Origin: Novosphingobium fuchskuhlense
GTDB lineage: Bacteria > Pseudomonadota > Alphaproteobacteria > Sphingomonadales > Sphingomonadaceae
Assembly: GCF_001519075.1 (NCBI RefSeq)
Contig: NZ_KQ954244.1
Location: forward strand, 62,001 to 126,000
DNA: 64,000 bases
Direction: 5' to 3'
Positions 16,810 to 25,193 of the stretch are shown piece after piece. The notes beneath the pieces are model-generated. The model ran no database searches. It saw only the letters and a program-made list of their open reading frames with translations, and was not told the origin of the DNA. Position 1 is the first letter of the stretch, and each line of letters begins with the position of its first letter. The translations under genes were made by a program, and so were the position numbers.

Positions 16810-18413
16810 TTCCCCCGCCCCTTCACGAACGCCGCCACATCATCGTGCAGCGCCTTCAGCGATTCCTCGTGGGCATAGACCATGTGGCCTGACGGGTAGT
16901 ACTTGTACGAGATGTTCCCGCGCAGCGCCTCGGGCACGGGCAAGTGGCGCATCTGGAAGCGCCCCTCGAAATAGGGCGTCGCGGTGTCGTAGTAGCCGCC
17001 CAGCACCAGCACCCGCAGCGTCGGATTGGTCTTCATCGTGAAGGCGAGGTCGGGCAGGACATTGGCCGCGCCTTCGACAGCGCTGCCGGCACCCGGCGGG
17101 GTGTGCTTCATGTCCCAATCGCCGACATCGGCAAACAGCTTGAACGCCTTGCCGGCGCCATAGCGCAGCGTCGCTCGCGCATAGTCGTTGAAGGCGGAGA
17201 CATAGGCCGAGCTGATCGCGGTGGACTGCGGATCGTATTCGGCCTCGCGGCTGAGCCCATCGAGGCTCGGGCCGGCAAAGCGCGTGTCGAGCCGGCCCAC
17301 GGTCTGCCCGGTTTCGTCCATCAGGTTGCGATTGAACTGGCCGAGATTGACCCTGAGGTTCGAGCGCAGGATGTAGGCGGGCGTAAGGCCGGTATAGCGC
17401 GAGAGCTTCTCGGCAATCGCCTGCCTGCGCGTCGCAGGAAGGTCGTTCCCCTCGATCAGGGCCGCGGCATAATCGCCGGTGGCAAAGCGCTCGGCCTCCG
17501 CAAGGAACGGCTCCAGCGCCCCGGGGCGCCCGCCGGGCACGCGCTCATGGTACCAGGTCGTTGCCGCATAGGTCGGCAGGGAAACGATGTAGGGCAGGTC
17601 GTTGCCCGGGTTCCACTGCGGTGCATCGGCCCAGAAATCGAACGCGAGCGTTACCGACAGCAGCATGATCCCGTTGAGATCGACCGAATCCGCATTCTGC
17701 AACCGCGCCGCCAGCGCCACCGCGCGCGGCGTGCCGTAGCTTTCACCGAAGAGGTAGCGCGGCGAATTCCAGCGCTGATACTTGCTGAGGAATTGCTTGA
17801 TGAAATCGGCAAAGGCATGGACGTCCTGATCGATGCCGTAGAATGCCTTTTCCTTGTCCTTGCCCGCGATCCGGCTGAACCCCGCCCCCGGCGCATCGAT
17901 GAACACGAGGTCCGCCACATCGAGCGGGCTGTCTGCGTTGTCGACCACCTTGTAGGGCGCGGGCGCGGTATGGCTGCCGTCTGCCGTCACCACCCGGCGC
18001 GGGCCGAAGGCACCCATGTGGAGCCACACGGTGGAGGAGCCCGGCCCGCCATTGAAGACGAACAGGATCGGCCGATCCGCTGCGGGCGCGCCCTTCTTGA
18101 AATAGGCGGTATAGAACATCGAGGCTTCGGCGGGCGCCTCGTCGCCGGTGGCATCGGCCTTTGGCTTTGCCGCATCGTCCCAGCCCTTGGGATGGACGAC
18201 CAGCGTGCCGGCGACGGCCTTGTAGTCGATCCGCGCGCCCCGCACGGTGACCGAACCTTCGCTCGCCACTTCCTCCGGCAGGAACAGCGCAGTGGGTGCC
18301 GCCTTGGCCGTTTCGGCGGGCTTCGCCGCATCGATGGGCTTGTCCGCCGCCAGCGCCGCTGTGCTCAGTCCGAATGCCAAAGCCAGCGCAGAAATACCCC
18401 GAAGCAACCGCAT
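16806..18413 (-). CDS. Exported S10-family serine carboxypeptidase-like protein
   Basis: 535-residue alpha/beta hydrolase of peptidase family S10. A signal peptide (about residues 1-22, ending LAA) indicates export. NGGPGSS (121-127) forms the oxyanion-hole region and GESYG holds the catalytic Ser225; PSGHMVY near the C-terminus supplies the His. Bacterial members are periplasmic and of uncertain specificity, acting as carboxypeptidases or acyl esterases. It is a single-gene unit: a terminator lies upstream at 18432-18473 and the stop overlaps the convergent TIM-barrel gene. Inside a catabolic island it may deconjugate an amide or ester (for instance an amino-acid conjugate), but that is speculation. 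Confidence 0.88.
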   Translation of the reverse strand: MRLLRGISALALAFGLSTAALAADKPIDAAKPAETAKAAPTALFLPEEVASEGSVTVRGARIDYKAVAGTLVVHPKGWDDAAKPKADATGDEAPAEASMFYTAYFKKGAPAADRPILFVFNGGPGSSTVWLHMGAFGPRRVVTADGSHTAPAPYKVVDNADSPLDVADLVFIDAPGAGFSRIAGKDKEKAFYGIDQDVHAFADFIKQFLSKYQRWNSPRYLFGESYGTPRAVALAARLQNADSVDLNGIMLLSVTLAFDFWADAPQWNPGNDLPYIVSLPTYAATTWYHERVPGGRPGALEPFLAEAERFATGDYAAALIEGNDLPATRRQAIAEKLSRYTGLTPAYILRSNLRVNLGQFNRNLMDETGQTVGRLDTRFAGPSLDGLSREAEYDPQSTAISSAYVSAFNDYARATLRYGAGKAFKLFADVGDWDMKHTPPGAGSAVEGAANVLPDLAFTMKTNPTLRVLVLGGYYDTATPYFEGRFQMRHLPVPEALRGNISYKYYPSGHMVYAHEESLKALHDDVAAFVKGRGN

Positions 18414-18431
18414 GAAAGCGCCTCATCCGTC

Positions 18432-18473
18432 AAAAGGAAACCGGCGCGATGGTTTGCATCGCGCCGGTTCCTT
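18432..18473 (-). terminator. Rho-independent terminator of the 21835-18531 operon
   Basis: Stem arms 18434-18451 and 18457-18473 (core ccggcgcgatg/catcgcgccgg, one bulged A) with a 5-base loop. On the minus strand it is followed by TTTT. It sits between the NmrA-like stop and the start of the peptidase gene. Confidence 0.8.
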
Positions 18474-18530
18474 GTCCAGCAGAGGGAATGGGAAGTGCGT
18501 GCAAAAAACGACGCGCCTTCCCGGCAGGGA

Positions 18531-19463
18531 TCACCCCGCTGAAGGCCGGTGCGCGGTGTCGGACCAGTCCTGCCGGGCCACCCACTGCGCCAGCGTTTCG
18601 AGCTCGATCCCCGGCAGGCGCTCCATCATCGCCTCGGTGTTGACCTCGAAGGGCTTGGTCGGGGCGTTGTTGTTGTAGTTGTAGAAGGCGGCAATGCCCG
18701 CCGAGAACGGTTTGCGTTCGGCCTCGGGCATGGAATCGCCCAGCGCCTTCACAAGGAGATCGCCGAACTCTTCGGGCGTGCAGGGATCGTACTTGATGGT
18801 GTGGCCGAAGTGGTCCGAGAGGATCTGCGCGACCTGCGGCGGCAGCAGGCGCTCCGGCCCGCCGATGTTCATCCAGGTGCCTTCCATGTCCGGACGGTCC
18901 ATCGCGTGGATCATGATCTTGGCGACGTCGTCGAGGCTGATCCAGTTCGCGCCCAGCGTCGGCTTGTGCGGATAGACATAGCGGCGCTCGTGCATGATGA
19001 ACGGCCGCGCCCAGTTGGTCAGAAGGTTGTCCATGAACAGCACAGAGCCGAACACCGTGGCGGGGACGCCCGAGCGGAACAGCGCGTTGATGCCGGCGGT
19101 GTTGCCCGCATAGGTGAAGGCATCGCCGGGCTTGTCGGGGATCCAGCTCGAGGTGTTCCAGACGAAGCGCTTGGCGTCGACTTCCTTGGCCGCCTCGCCG
19201 ATCCAGCCGGCGAGTTCGGCACGGGAATCCCTGAGCTGCAGCGGGTGGTTGTAGAACACCGCATCGGAGCCCTCGAGCGCCTTGGTGTAGGTCTTGCGGT
19301 CGTAGAGATCGATCACGCGGGTTTCGATATCGGCGTTGGTCGGCCCGAGATCGGGCTTCTCGTTGCGCGACAGGGCGCGGACCTGATGCCCTGCAGCGAC
19401 AAGCTGGCGTACTTGCGCCAGCCCTTGCCGGCCAGTTGCGCCCACGACGGATACCAGTGCCAT
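18531..19463 (-). CDS. NmrA-like NAD(P)-binding protein
   Basis: 310-residue atypical SDR of the NmrA family with GATGRQG at residues 8-14 and no obvious Tyr-x3-Lys site. It is related to the protein at 9219-10169 (both contain the FMDN segment, a WISLDDVA/WICLDDVA segment and a WVARQDW-like end). AAGGAGAG precedes the ATG at 19463. Last gene of the DUF35 - thiolase-like - SDR - NmrA operon, followed by a clear terminator. It could be an NADPH-dependent reductase for a pathway intermediate; a regulatory NADP-sensing role is the alternative. Confidence 0.85.
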   Translation of the reverse strand: MALVSVVGATGRQGLAQVRQLVAAGHQVRALSRNEKPDLGPTNADIETRVIDLYDRKTYTKALEGSDAVFYNHPLQLRDSRAELAGWIGEAAKEVDAKRFVWNTSSWIPDKPGDAFTYAGNTAGINALFRSGVPATVFGSVLFMDNLLTNWARPFIMHERRYVYPHKPTLGANWISLDDVAKIMIHAMDRPDMEGTWMNIGGPERLLPPQVAQILSDHFGHTIKYDPCTPEEFGDLLVKALGDSMPEAERKPFSAGIAAFYNYNNNAPTKPFEVNTEAMMERLPGIELETLAQWVARQDWSDTAHRPSAG

Positions 19464-19526
19464 TTCGCATCTCTCCTTTGGTGAGGCTGCCCGGCTCTTT
19501 GACCGGTGCAGCCGGAATTGGCGGGC

Positions 19527-20297
19527 CTAGCTGCGGATTGCGCTGGCTCCGTCGACATTGAGGTCGGTTCCGCTGGTGAAGCTCGAATCCTCGCAGCTCA
19601 AAAACAGGATCGCACGCGCCACTTCGTCCGGTTCGCCCACGCGGCCCATCGGGTGTGCGGAGGCCATCACCGCCTCGATCTCATCGGGCGTGGCGCCGCC
19701 GGCGTTGAGGTAGCGGTTGTACATCGGGGTGCGGATCGCGCCGGGATGCACGGTGTTGGCGCGGATCTTGAGGCCGCGCTCGGCGCAATCGAGCGCCACG
19801 GTCTTGGTGAGGTGGGTGACGCCCGCCTTGGACGCGCAATAGGCCGCCATATTGCCCGCCGCGCGGTGCGCCAGCATCGAGCCGATGTTGACGATCGTCG
19901 CGTTCTCGCCTGATGCCGCGAGCGCCGGAATGGCGGCGCGGCAGCCATAGAACGAGCCCGTCAGGTTGATGTCGATGTGGCGGTGCCAGCTGTCGAGATC
20001 GACGTCGACGGTGTTTCCGGGTTCGGAAATGCCGGCGATGTTACACAGCGTGGTGAGCTTGCCGAAGCGGGCCAGGGTCGCCGCGACGGCCGCCTCCCAC
20101 TGCGCCAGATCGCGCACATCGAGCTGCACGGCATCGGCATTGGGGCCGAGCTTTGCGGCGTGGGCCTTGGCCTTGTCCAGCTGCAGGTCGCCCAGCATCA
20201 CGCTGCCGCCTTCGGCCACGAACAGTTCGGCAACCGTACCGCCGATCCCTTCCGCGCCGCCCGAAATCAGGGCGACCTTGCCCGTCATCTTGCCCAT
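19527..20297 (-). CDS. Short-chain dehydrogenase/reductase
   Basis: 256-residue classical SDR. SGGAEGIG is the cofactor motif, CNIAG replaces NNAG, the serine is in NIGSMLA, and YCASK is the Tyr-x3-Lys pair; VDGAS ends the fold. It starts 3 bases after the thiolase-like gene, so it is part of the same transcript. In such an arrangement it is likely to oxidise a beta-hydroxy group of a CoA ester or to process the ketone released by the aldolase/thiolase step. Substrate unknown. Confidence 0.88.
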   Translation of the reverse strand: MGKMTGKVALISGGAEGIGGTVAELFVAEGGSVMLGDLQLDKAKAHAAKLGPNADAVQLDVRDLAQWEAAVAATLARFGKLTTLCNIAGISEPGNTVDVDLDSWHRHIDINLTGSFYGCRAAIPALAASGENATIVNIGSMLAHRAAGNMAAYCASKAGVTHLTKTVALDCAERGLKIRANTVHPGAIRTPMYNRYLNAGGATPDEIEAVMASAHPMGRVGEPDEVARAILFLSCEDSSFTSGTDLNVDGASAIRS

Positions 20298-20300
20298 TGC

Positions 20301-21446
20301 TCAGCGCTCCAGGATGCAGACGCCGGACAGGCCGGGCGCGCCATACACGTGGCTGTAGGCCGCCTTGGGCCTCCCGGGCACCTGCCGTCCGCCGCCGCGG
20401 CCGCGCAGCTGCACGGTGTTTTCATAGACCTGCCGGAGGCCCGAAGCGCCGATCGGTTCGCCGCAGGCAAGGCAGCCACCGTCCGTATTCACCGGCAAGC
20501 TGCCGGTGATCTCGGTGCGTCCCTCGCGCAGCCACTGTTCCTGATCGCCATCCTTGCAGAAGCCGTTTTCGGCCATGTGCATGATCTCGGCTCCGGATTC
20601 AGTATCCTGCAACTGGGCGACCGAGATGTCCTCCGGCCCGATCCCGGCCTGCTCGAACGCCGCCTTGGACGCGAGGATCGTGGGCTTGCCGCCGTTGTCG
20701 ATATCGACCGAGGGGGCGAAGACCTCGAACGAGCCCGGCGGGCGGGTGCGGACGGCAACACTGGCGATCTTGACCGCGTCCGCGCCCAGTTCGCGCACCT
20801 TCTTGCCGCTGGCGAGGATCAGCGCCACCGCGCCTTCAGCCGGCGCGCAGAACATGTATTTGGTCAGCGGATCGTTGACCATCGGGGAGTTCAGGATCGT
20901 TTCCAGATCGACCGGCGAACGCCGCCACGCGTGATCGGCGTGGACGCCGTTGCGAAACGCCTTTTCGGCGACGCGGCCCAGCGTCTCGCGGCTGATGCCG
21001 TAGAGCTGCATGTAGCGCTGGATCTTGAGCGCGAAGAACTGCGTCGTCAGCATCATGCCGGTCTGGCCGTACCATTCGGGCAGGCCATAATCGCGGGGCT
21101 TGGCATTGAACGCGCCGCGCGGGTGCTTGTCGAAGCCGACCGCGAGCGCCACGTCGAACTCGCCCGCCGCGATGGCGTTGCGCGCGGAGGCGAGCGCAGA
21201 GCCGCCCGTCGCGCAGCCATTGGCCACGTTGATGAACGGCAGGCCGGTGAGGCCCAACTCGTTGACCATGATATCCGCACTGCCCGCCGCCGCCGAACCG
21301 CCATAGGCGCAGCCGACGTCGGTCCATTCGATGCCGGCATCGGCCATGGCCTGCCGCACCGCAAAGACGCCCTGATCGCGGCCCGAGCGCCCGTCAGTGC
21401 GGCCGAAGGGGTGGATGCCCGCCCCGATGATATAGACGTCTTCCAT
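20301..21446 (-). CDS. Thiolase-like (SCP-x/Ltp2-type) protein, probable aldolase
   Basis: 381-residue thiolase-fold protein of the non-specific lipid-transfer/SCP-x group. The nucleophile region is NGCATGGSAL. Where ordinary thiolases have a GHP motif with the catalytic His, this protein has GEPIGASG (Glu in place of His). YSHVYGAPG near the C-terminus resembles the tyrosine-bearing end of Ltp2-type steroid side-chain aldolases. With the DUF35 partner encoded immediately upstream it fits the Ltp2/DUF35 retro-aldolase pattern from actinobacterial sterol side-chain degradation. The start at 21446 overlaps the DUF35 stop by one base (TGATG). An acetyl-CoA-forming thiolase cannot be excluded, but the missing His argues against it. 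Confidence 0.85.
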   Translation of the reverse strand: MEDVYIIGAGIHPFGRTDGRSGRDQGVFAVRQAMADAGIEWTDVGCAYGGSAAAGSADIMVNELGLTGLPFINVANGCATGGSALASARNAIAAGEFDVALAVGFDKHPRGAFNAKPRDYGLPEWYGQTGMMLTTQFFALKIQRYMQLYGISRETLGRVAEKAFRNGVHADHAWRRSPVDLETILNSPMVNDPLTKYMFCAPAEGAVALILASGKKVRELGADAVKIASVAVRTRPPGSFEVFAPSVDIDNGGKPTILASKAAFEQAGIGPEDISVAQLQDTESGAEIMHMAENGFCKDGDQEQWLREGRTEITGSLPVNTDGGCLACGEPIGASGLRQVYENTVQLRGRGGGRQVPGRPKAAYSHVYGAPGLSGVCILER

Positions 21447-21835
21447 CACGCTTTCTCCGGACGAAACGCATAAGTCGCACGGGTCGCATCGAACGGTGCG
21501 ACCACGAATTCCATCGGCATGCCGAGCTTCAGATCCTCCAGCACGCAATCGACGATCCGCGTCTCGACGATCACCTCGCCGGGCAGCTCGACATAGCCGA
21601 GGAGATAGGGCTGGAACGGTTCCGGCCCCTCGAAGGGTTCCTTGGGCTGGAAGTCCTGCCGGGTCCACGACCACAGCGTGCCCTTGCGCGAAAGCCGGTA
21701 AGGCTCGACGCCTTCCGCCGCATCGCCGCTGGGATAGGGGAAGACGATCTTGCCGTTCGGGAGCCGCCCGCCGATCAGCGCCGGCTCGGCTTCATTGGTC
21801 CACAGGTTCTCTGCAATCGGCTCAAGCTGCGCCAT
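21446..21835 (-). CDS. DUF35 OB-fold protein lacking the zinc-ribbon cysteines
   Basis: 129-residue partner protein of the DUF35/OB-fold group that accompanies SCP-x thiolases and Ltp2 aldolases. The C-terminal OB domain is recognisable (YLLGYVELPGE, VIVETRIVDC, LGMPMEFV). The N-terminal rubredoxin-like part is present as a sequence, but the usual two C-x2-C pairs are gone; the only cysteine is in the OB domain. A GGGAAAGG site precedes the ATG. It is first in the operon and coupled to the thiolase-like gene, supporting a stable heteromeric complex. It probably shapes the CoA-substrate channel. Confidence 0.82.
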   Translation of the reverse strand: MAQLEPIAENLWTNEAEPALIGGRLPNGKIVFPYPSGDAAEGVEPYRLSRKGTLWSWTRQDFQPKEPFEGPEPFQPYLLGYVELPGEVIVETRIVDCVLEDLKLGMPMEFVVAPFDATRATYAFRPEKA

Positions 21836-22025
21836 ATAACCTTTCCCGAGAGGGTCAGGCCGGCATTCCCCGGCCCCCCGTCATTGCAAGGTATCGTGGC
21901 ACCAAAGCCTGGGGGCGACGACACGCGAAAATGCTAGGCAGCCTGCCGGAGGCCTCCCCCTTTGTGTTAGTCGCCCCCGCCCCCGCGAATGCTTAGCCCT
22001 GTGTCATAACAAGGGAGCGGGCGTC
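21836..22025. promoter_or_regulatory. Divergent promoter region (DUF35 operon / MFS-Rieske operon)
   Basis: 190 bases between divergent operons. AAGGGAG at 22011-22017 is the ribosome site that supports the TTG start of the transporter. I see no strong palindrome. Confidence 0.4.
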
Positions 22026-23315
22026 TTGGGAGAGCATCGCCACTACCGCCATTTCGTCCTCGCCGTGATCACCTTCGGCGGGATGCTGAACATTGCCGAC
22101 CGGCTGATCCTCTCGATCATGCTCGAAGACATCAAGCATGCCTTCGCGCTGAGCGACACGCAGATCGGCCTCATCACCGGCTTTGCCTTCACCGTGCTCT
22201 ATGTCGTGTGCGGCCTGCCGATCGCATGGCTGGCCGACCGGATGAGCCGACCGCTGATCATTGCCCTCGCCATCGCCACATGGAGCCTGATGACGGCGTG
22301 TTGCGGCCTTGCGACCGGTTTCTGGACCTTCTTTCTGGCGCGCATGGGCGTGGGCATCGGCGAATCAGGGAGCGGACCCGCCGGCACCTCGCTCCTCACG
22401 CAGACATTCAAGGGCCACGAACTAGGCCGGGCGATGGGAATCTATTTTCTCGGCCCCACGCTCGGCACGGCAGCGGGGCTCATTCTCGGCGGCGTGCTGG
22501 CCCATGCGGTCGGCTGGCGGATGACTTTCCTGCTGCTGGGCATACCGGGCATTCTCTTCGCGCTGTTCGTCTTCCTGACGGTGCAGGAACCCGGCGGCCG
22601 CCCGATCCCGGACAAGGTCAGCCTCGGCAAAGGCCTGATCGCCTGGTTCACCGGCATTCGCGCGCTTTGCGCCAACCGTGTTTTCCTTGCAGGCTCGCTG
22701 GCTTTCGGCTGCATGATCGTGACCGGCTACGGCTTTGCCACCTGGCTGGCGGCGATCATGCTGCGAGGGTTTCACGTTTCGACGGCCGATGTCGGCTTCT
22801 ACCTCGGCCTCGCCTTCGTGCTTGGCGGCATTCCGGGGCCGCTGCTGGGCGGCTACCTCACGGACTGGCTGGTGCAGCGCGACGGGCGCTGGCGCGCGTG
22901 GCTCCCGGCGATCGCGACGCTGGGCTGCCTGCCGATCTATCTTGCGGCGCTCCAGAGCACGAATTTCTGGACGTTCCTTGGCCTGTTCTCGTGCGGCTAC
23001 CTTGTCTTCCTCACCGCGCAGGCGCCCACCGTTTCGCTGATCCAGCTCGCCGTGCGGCCCGACGAGCGCGCGATGGCGATGGCGGTCGCGATGATCTTCA
23101 ACAACCTCATCGGCCAGGCGCTCGGCCTCTTCCTCATCGGCTATGCCAGCACCAGCCTTACCCCCCTGTTCGGGACCAAGGCGCTCACCTGGGCCGTGAT
23201 CGACGTCAGCGCCGCCTTCGCGGTCCCGGCTGTGCTGTTCTACCTCGTGGCGGCCAGCGGCATGGCGAGGGGCCCCCTCAAAATGATGAATGGCCCGGGC
23301 TCTTCGCAGGCGTAG
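22026..23315 (+). CDS. Major facilitator superfamily transporter
   Basis: 429-residue inner-membrane protein with about 12 hydrophobic segments. LADRMSRP between segments 2 and 3 matches the MFS loop motif, and GIGESGSGPAGTSL resembles the spinster-like subgroup. The start is TTG at 22026, set by AAGGGAG eight bases upstream; no ATG lies near the N-terminus. It stands 32 bases before a Rieske oxygenase, and a TonB receptor follows, so the three could form an import-and-oxidise unit: receptor across the outer membrane, this carrier across the inner membrane, then hydroxylation. Export of a product is an alternative. Confidence 0.9.
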   Translation: MGEHRHYRHFVLAVITFGGMLNIADRLILSIMLEDIKHAFALSDTQIGLITGFAFTVLYVVCGLPIAWLADRMSRPLIIALAIATWSLMTACCGLATGFWTFFLARMGVGIGESGSGPAGTSLLTQTFKGHELGRAMGIYFLGPTLGTAAGLILGGVLAHAVGWRMTFLLLGIPGILFALFVFLTVQEPGGRPIPDKVSLGKGLIAWFTGIRALCANRVFLAGSLAFGCMIVTGYGFATWLAAIMLRGFHVSTADVGFYLGLAFVLGGIPGPLLGGYLTDWLVQRDGRWRAWLPAIATLGCLPIYLAALQSTNFWTFLGLFSCGYLVFLTAQAPTVSLIQLAVRPDERAMAMAVAMIFNNLIGQALGLFLIGYASTSLTPLFGTKALTWAVIDVSAAFAVPAVLFYLVAASGMARGPLKMMNGPGSSQA

Positions 23316-23347
23316 ACTGACGCCCAAGTCCAAGGGAGAGCGGACAC

Positions 23348-24922
23348 ATGGTGGAAACCAAGACCGGGCACGACCGCACAGCCGGCGTGACCTACAACGA
23401 CGTGATCAGGGCGGACACCGTTCCGCCGCCGGCCGTCTATCTTGAGGATTCGCCCTATCCCGGCGGGGTCACCAAGGTCGCCACGCACCGCTACTGGAGC
23501 CGGCAAGAGCACGAGCGCGAAGTCGAGCGGCTGTGGAAGCGCGTGTGGCAGATGGCCTGCCACGAGGACGACATCCCCAATGTCGGCGACACCCATGTCT
23601 ACGAGATCGCCGGGCTCTCCTTCATCGTGGTCCGCAATGCCCCGGGTGACGGCCCGGGCGCGGTCAAGGCCTTCCCCAACGCCTGCCTCCACCGCGGGCG
23701 CCAATTGTGCGAGGCGCATCGCAAAGGCCTCAAGGTGCTGCGCTGCCCGTTCCACGGCTGGTCTTGGCACCTTGATGGCAAGCTCAAGGAAGTGCCCAGC
23801 CACTGGGATTTCCCCAGCGTGACAGAAGAGGAATATGCCCTCCCCGCCGTCTCGGTCGGCCACTGGGGCGGGTTCGTGTTCATCAACCCCGATCCGGATG
23901 CCGAGCCGCTCGCCGATTTTCTCGGCGATATCGACCGGCACTTCTCGCTGCCGTTCAAGCGCCGGTACAAGGCCGCGCACATGGTGAAGCGCCTGCCGTG
24001 CAACTGGAAGGTAGCGCAGGAAGCCTTCATGGAATCCTACCACGTCGTCGGCACACACCCCGAACTGCTGCCGATGTTCCTCGATACCGGCTCGAAGTAC
24101 GACGTCTGGCCGAACATCAGCCGCGCCATGTCCGCCTCTGGCCCGCCGAGCGCGCACACCGATCTCGATGCGCCCGATCCCTCGGCCTTTCCGGAGGGCC
24201 AGGCCTTCACCAGCTTCCGCCATCCGCTTTCAGGCCACGTCTATCGCCGCATCGAGGAGAACCGCGTCGAGGTGACACGCCCCGATGGCAAGACCGGCCT
24301 GTTCGACATGACCGGCGCGCATGTGGAAGGCGAGGTTGTCAGCGCCGACGCGCACATGTGCAACTGGATCGGCGGCAAGATCGCACCAGGTGAGGAAAAT
24401 ATGCCCACCCGCTTTGCCGGCGCATCGTCTGCCGATTTCCGCGCGGATGCCGCGCGCGACCGGCGCGAGCTGCTGCGCCCGCAATGGGGCGACGCGATCG
24501 ACGGGTTCAGCGACGCCGACATGATCGACGCGATTTTCTATTCGGTATTCCCCAACCTCCACCCCTGGGCGGATTTCAACCCGATCTTCTACCGTTTCCG
24601 GCCGGACGGGGACAATCCCGAGCAGTCGCTCCACGAGGTGATGTACATGGTGCAGGTGCCCGAGGGCGAGGAGCGCCCGGCACCGGCCAAGTGCACCTTC
24701 CTTGATCTCGAGGACGACTACACCAAGGCGACCGAGTTCGGCAGCTATCTCAACAAGATCTTCAATCAGGACGGCCTGAACCACGCCGCCGTGCAGAAGG
24801 GACTGCACAACCATCCCAAGGGCGAGGTGATCTTCGCGAGCTATCAGGAAAGCAAGATCCGCGATTTCCACGAGAAGCTGAACCGCTGGCTGGATAGCGA
24901 AACCGCGCCGAAAAGCCGCTGA
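23348..24922 (+). CDS. Rieske non-heme iron oxygenase, alpha subunit
   Basis: 524-residue catalytic subunit, longer than the usual ~450 through an N-terminal extension and insertions in the catalytic domain. Rieske ligands are C113-x-H115 (CLHRGRQ) and C133-x2-H136 (CPFHGWSW); the iron motif is E229-S-Y-H232-x4-H237. GGGAGA precedes the ATG. Both its N-terminal GVTYNDVIRADT and its domain layout resemble the oxygenase at 32848-34275 (GITYTDMLAVDT), so these two are closest paralogues. It follows the MFS gene by 32 bases. Electron donors are not encoded nearby. Confidence 0.92.
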   Translation: MVETKTGHDRTAGVTYNDVIRADTVPPPAVYLEDSPYPGGVTKVATHRYWSRQEHEREVERLWKRVWQMACHEDDIPNVGDTHVYEIAGLSFIVVRNAPGDGPGAVKAFPNACLHRGRQLCEAHRKGLKVLRCPFHGWSWHLDGKLKEVPSHWDFPSVTEEEYALPAVSVGHWGGFVFINPDPDAEPLADFLGDIDRHFSLPFKRRYKAAHMVKRLPCNWKVAQEAFMESYHVVGTHPELLPMFLDTGSKYDVWPNISRAMSASGPPSAHTDLDAPDPSAFPEGQAFTSFRHPLSGHVYRRIEENRVEVTRPDGKTGLFDMTGAHVEGEVVSADAHMCNWIGGKIAPGEENMPTRFAGASSADFRADAARDRRELLRPQWGDAIDGFSDADMIDAIFYSVFPNLHPWADFNPIFYRFRPDGDNPEQSLHEVMYMVQVPEGEERPAPAKCTFLDLEDDYTKATEFGSYLNKIFNQDGLNHAAVQKGLHNHPKGEVIFASYQESKIRDFHEKLNRWLDSETAPKSR

Positions 24923-25193
24923 TCCCCCCGCCCGTCCCTCACGCATCCACAGCCGGCCAGGAGGCTGAGAAGGAGGCGGGGCCGGACCTGCGGCGCGGCA
25001 CGGTATCGCTGCTTATGCCCCTACGGAATCCGTGCGTTTTTGCAGTCACACCGCGCACAAAAACCGACCTCGCGTCCCTATTTCTGATAGTTGCCGTTCG
25101 CCCCTCGCACCCTAGCCTAGTGCTCGGGATTGTGGGCGCAAAATCTAGCAAAAACAGCTGGATACGCACCCGCACACAAAAGGGAGGATTGCT
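24923..25193 (+). promoter_or_regulatory. Upstream region of the second TonB receptor
   Basis: 271 bases without a gene. It ends in AGGGAGG, the ribosome site of the receptor. An imperfect repeat (gtgcgtttttg near 25032 facing gcgcacaaaaac near 25053) might be an operator or a weak terminator. No other feature is evident. Confidence 0.35.
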
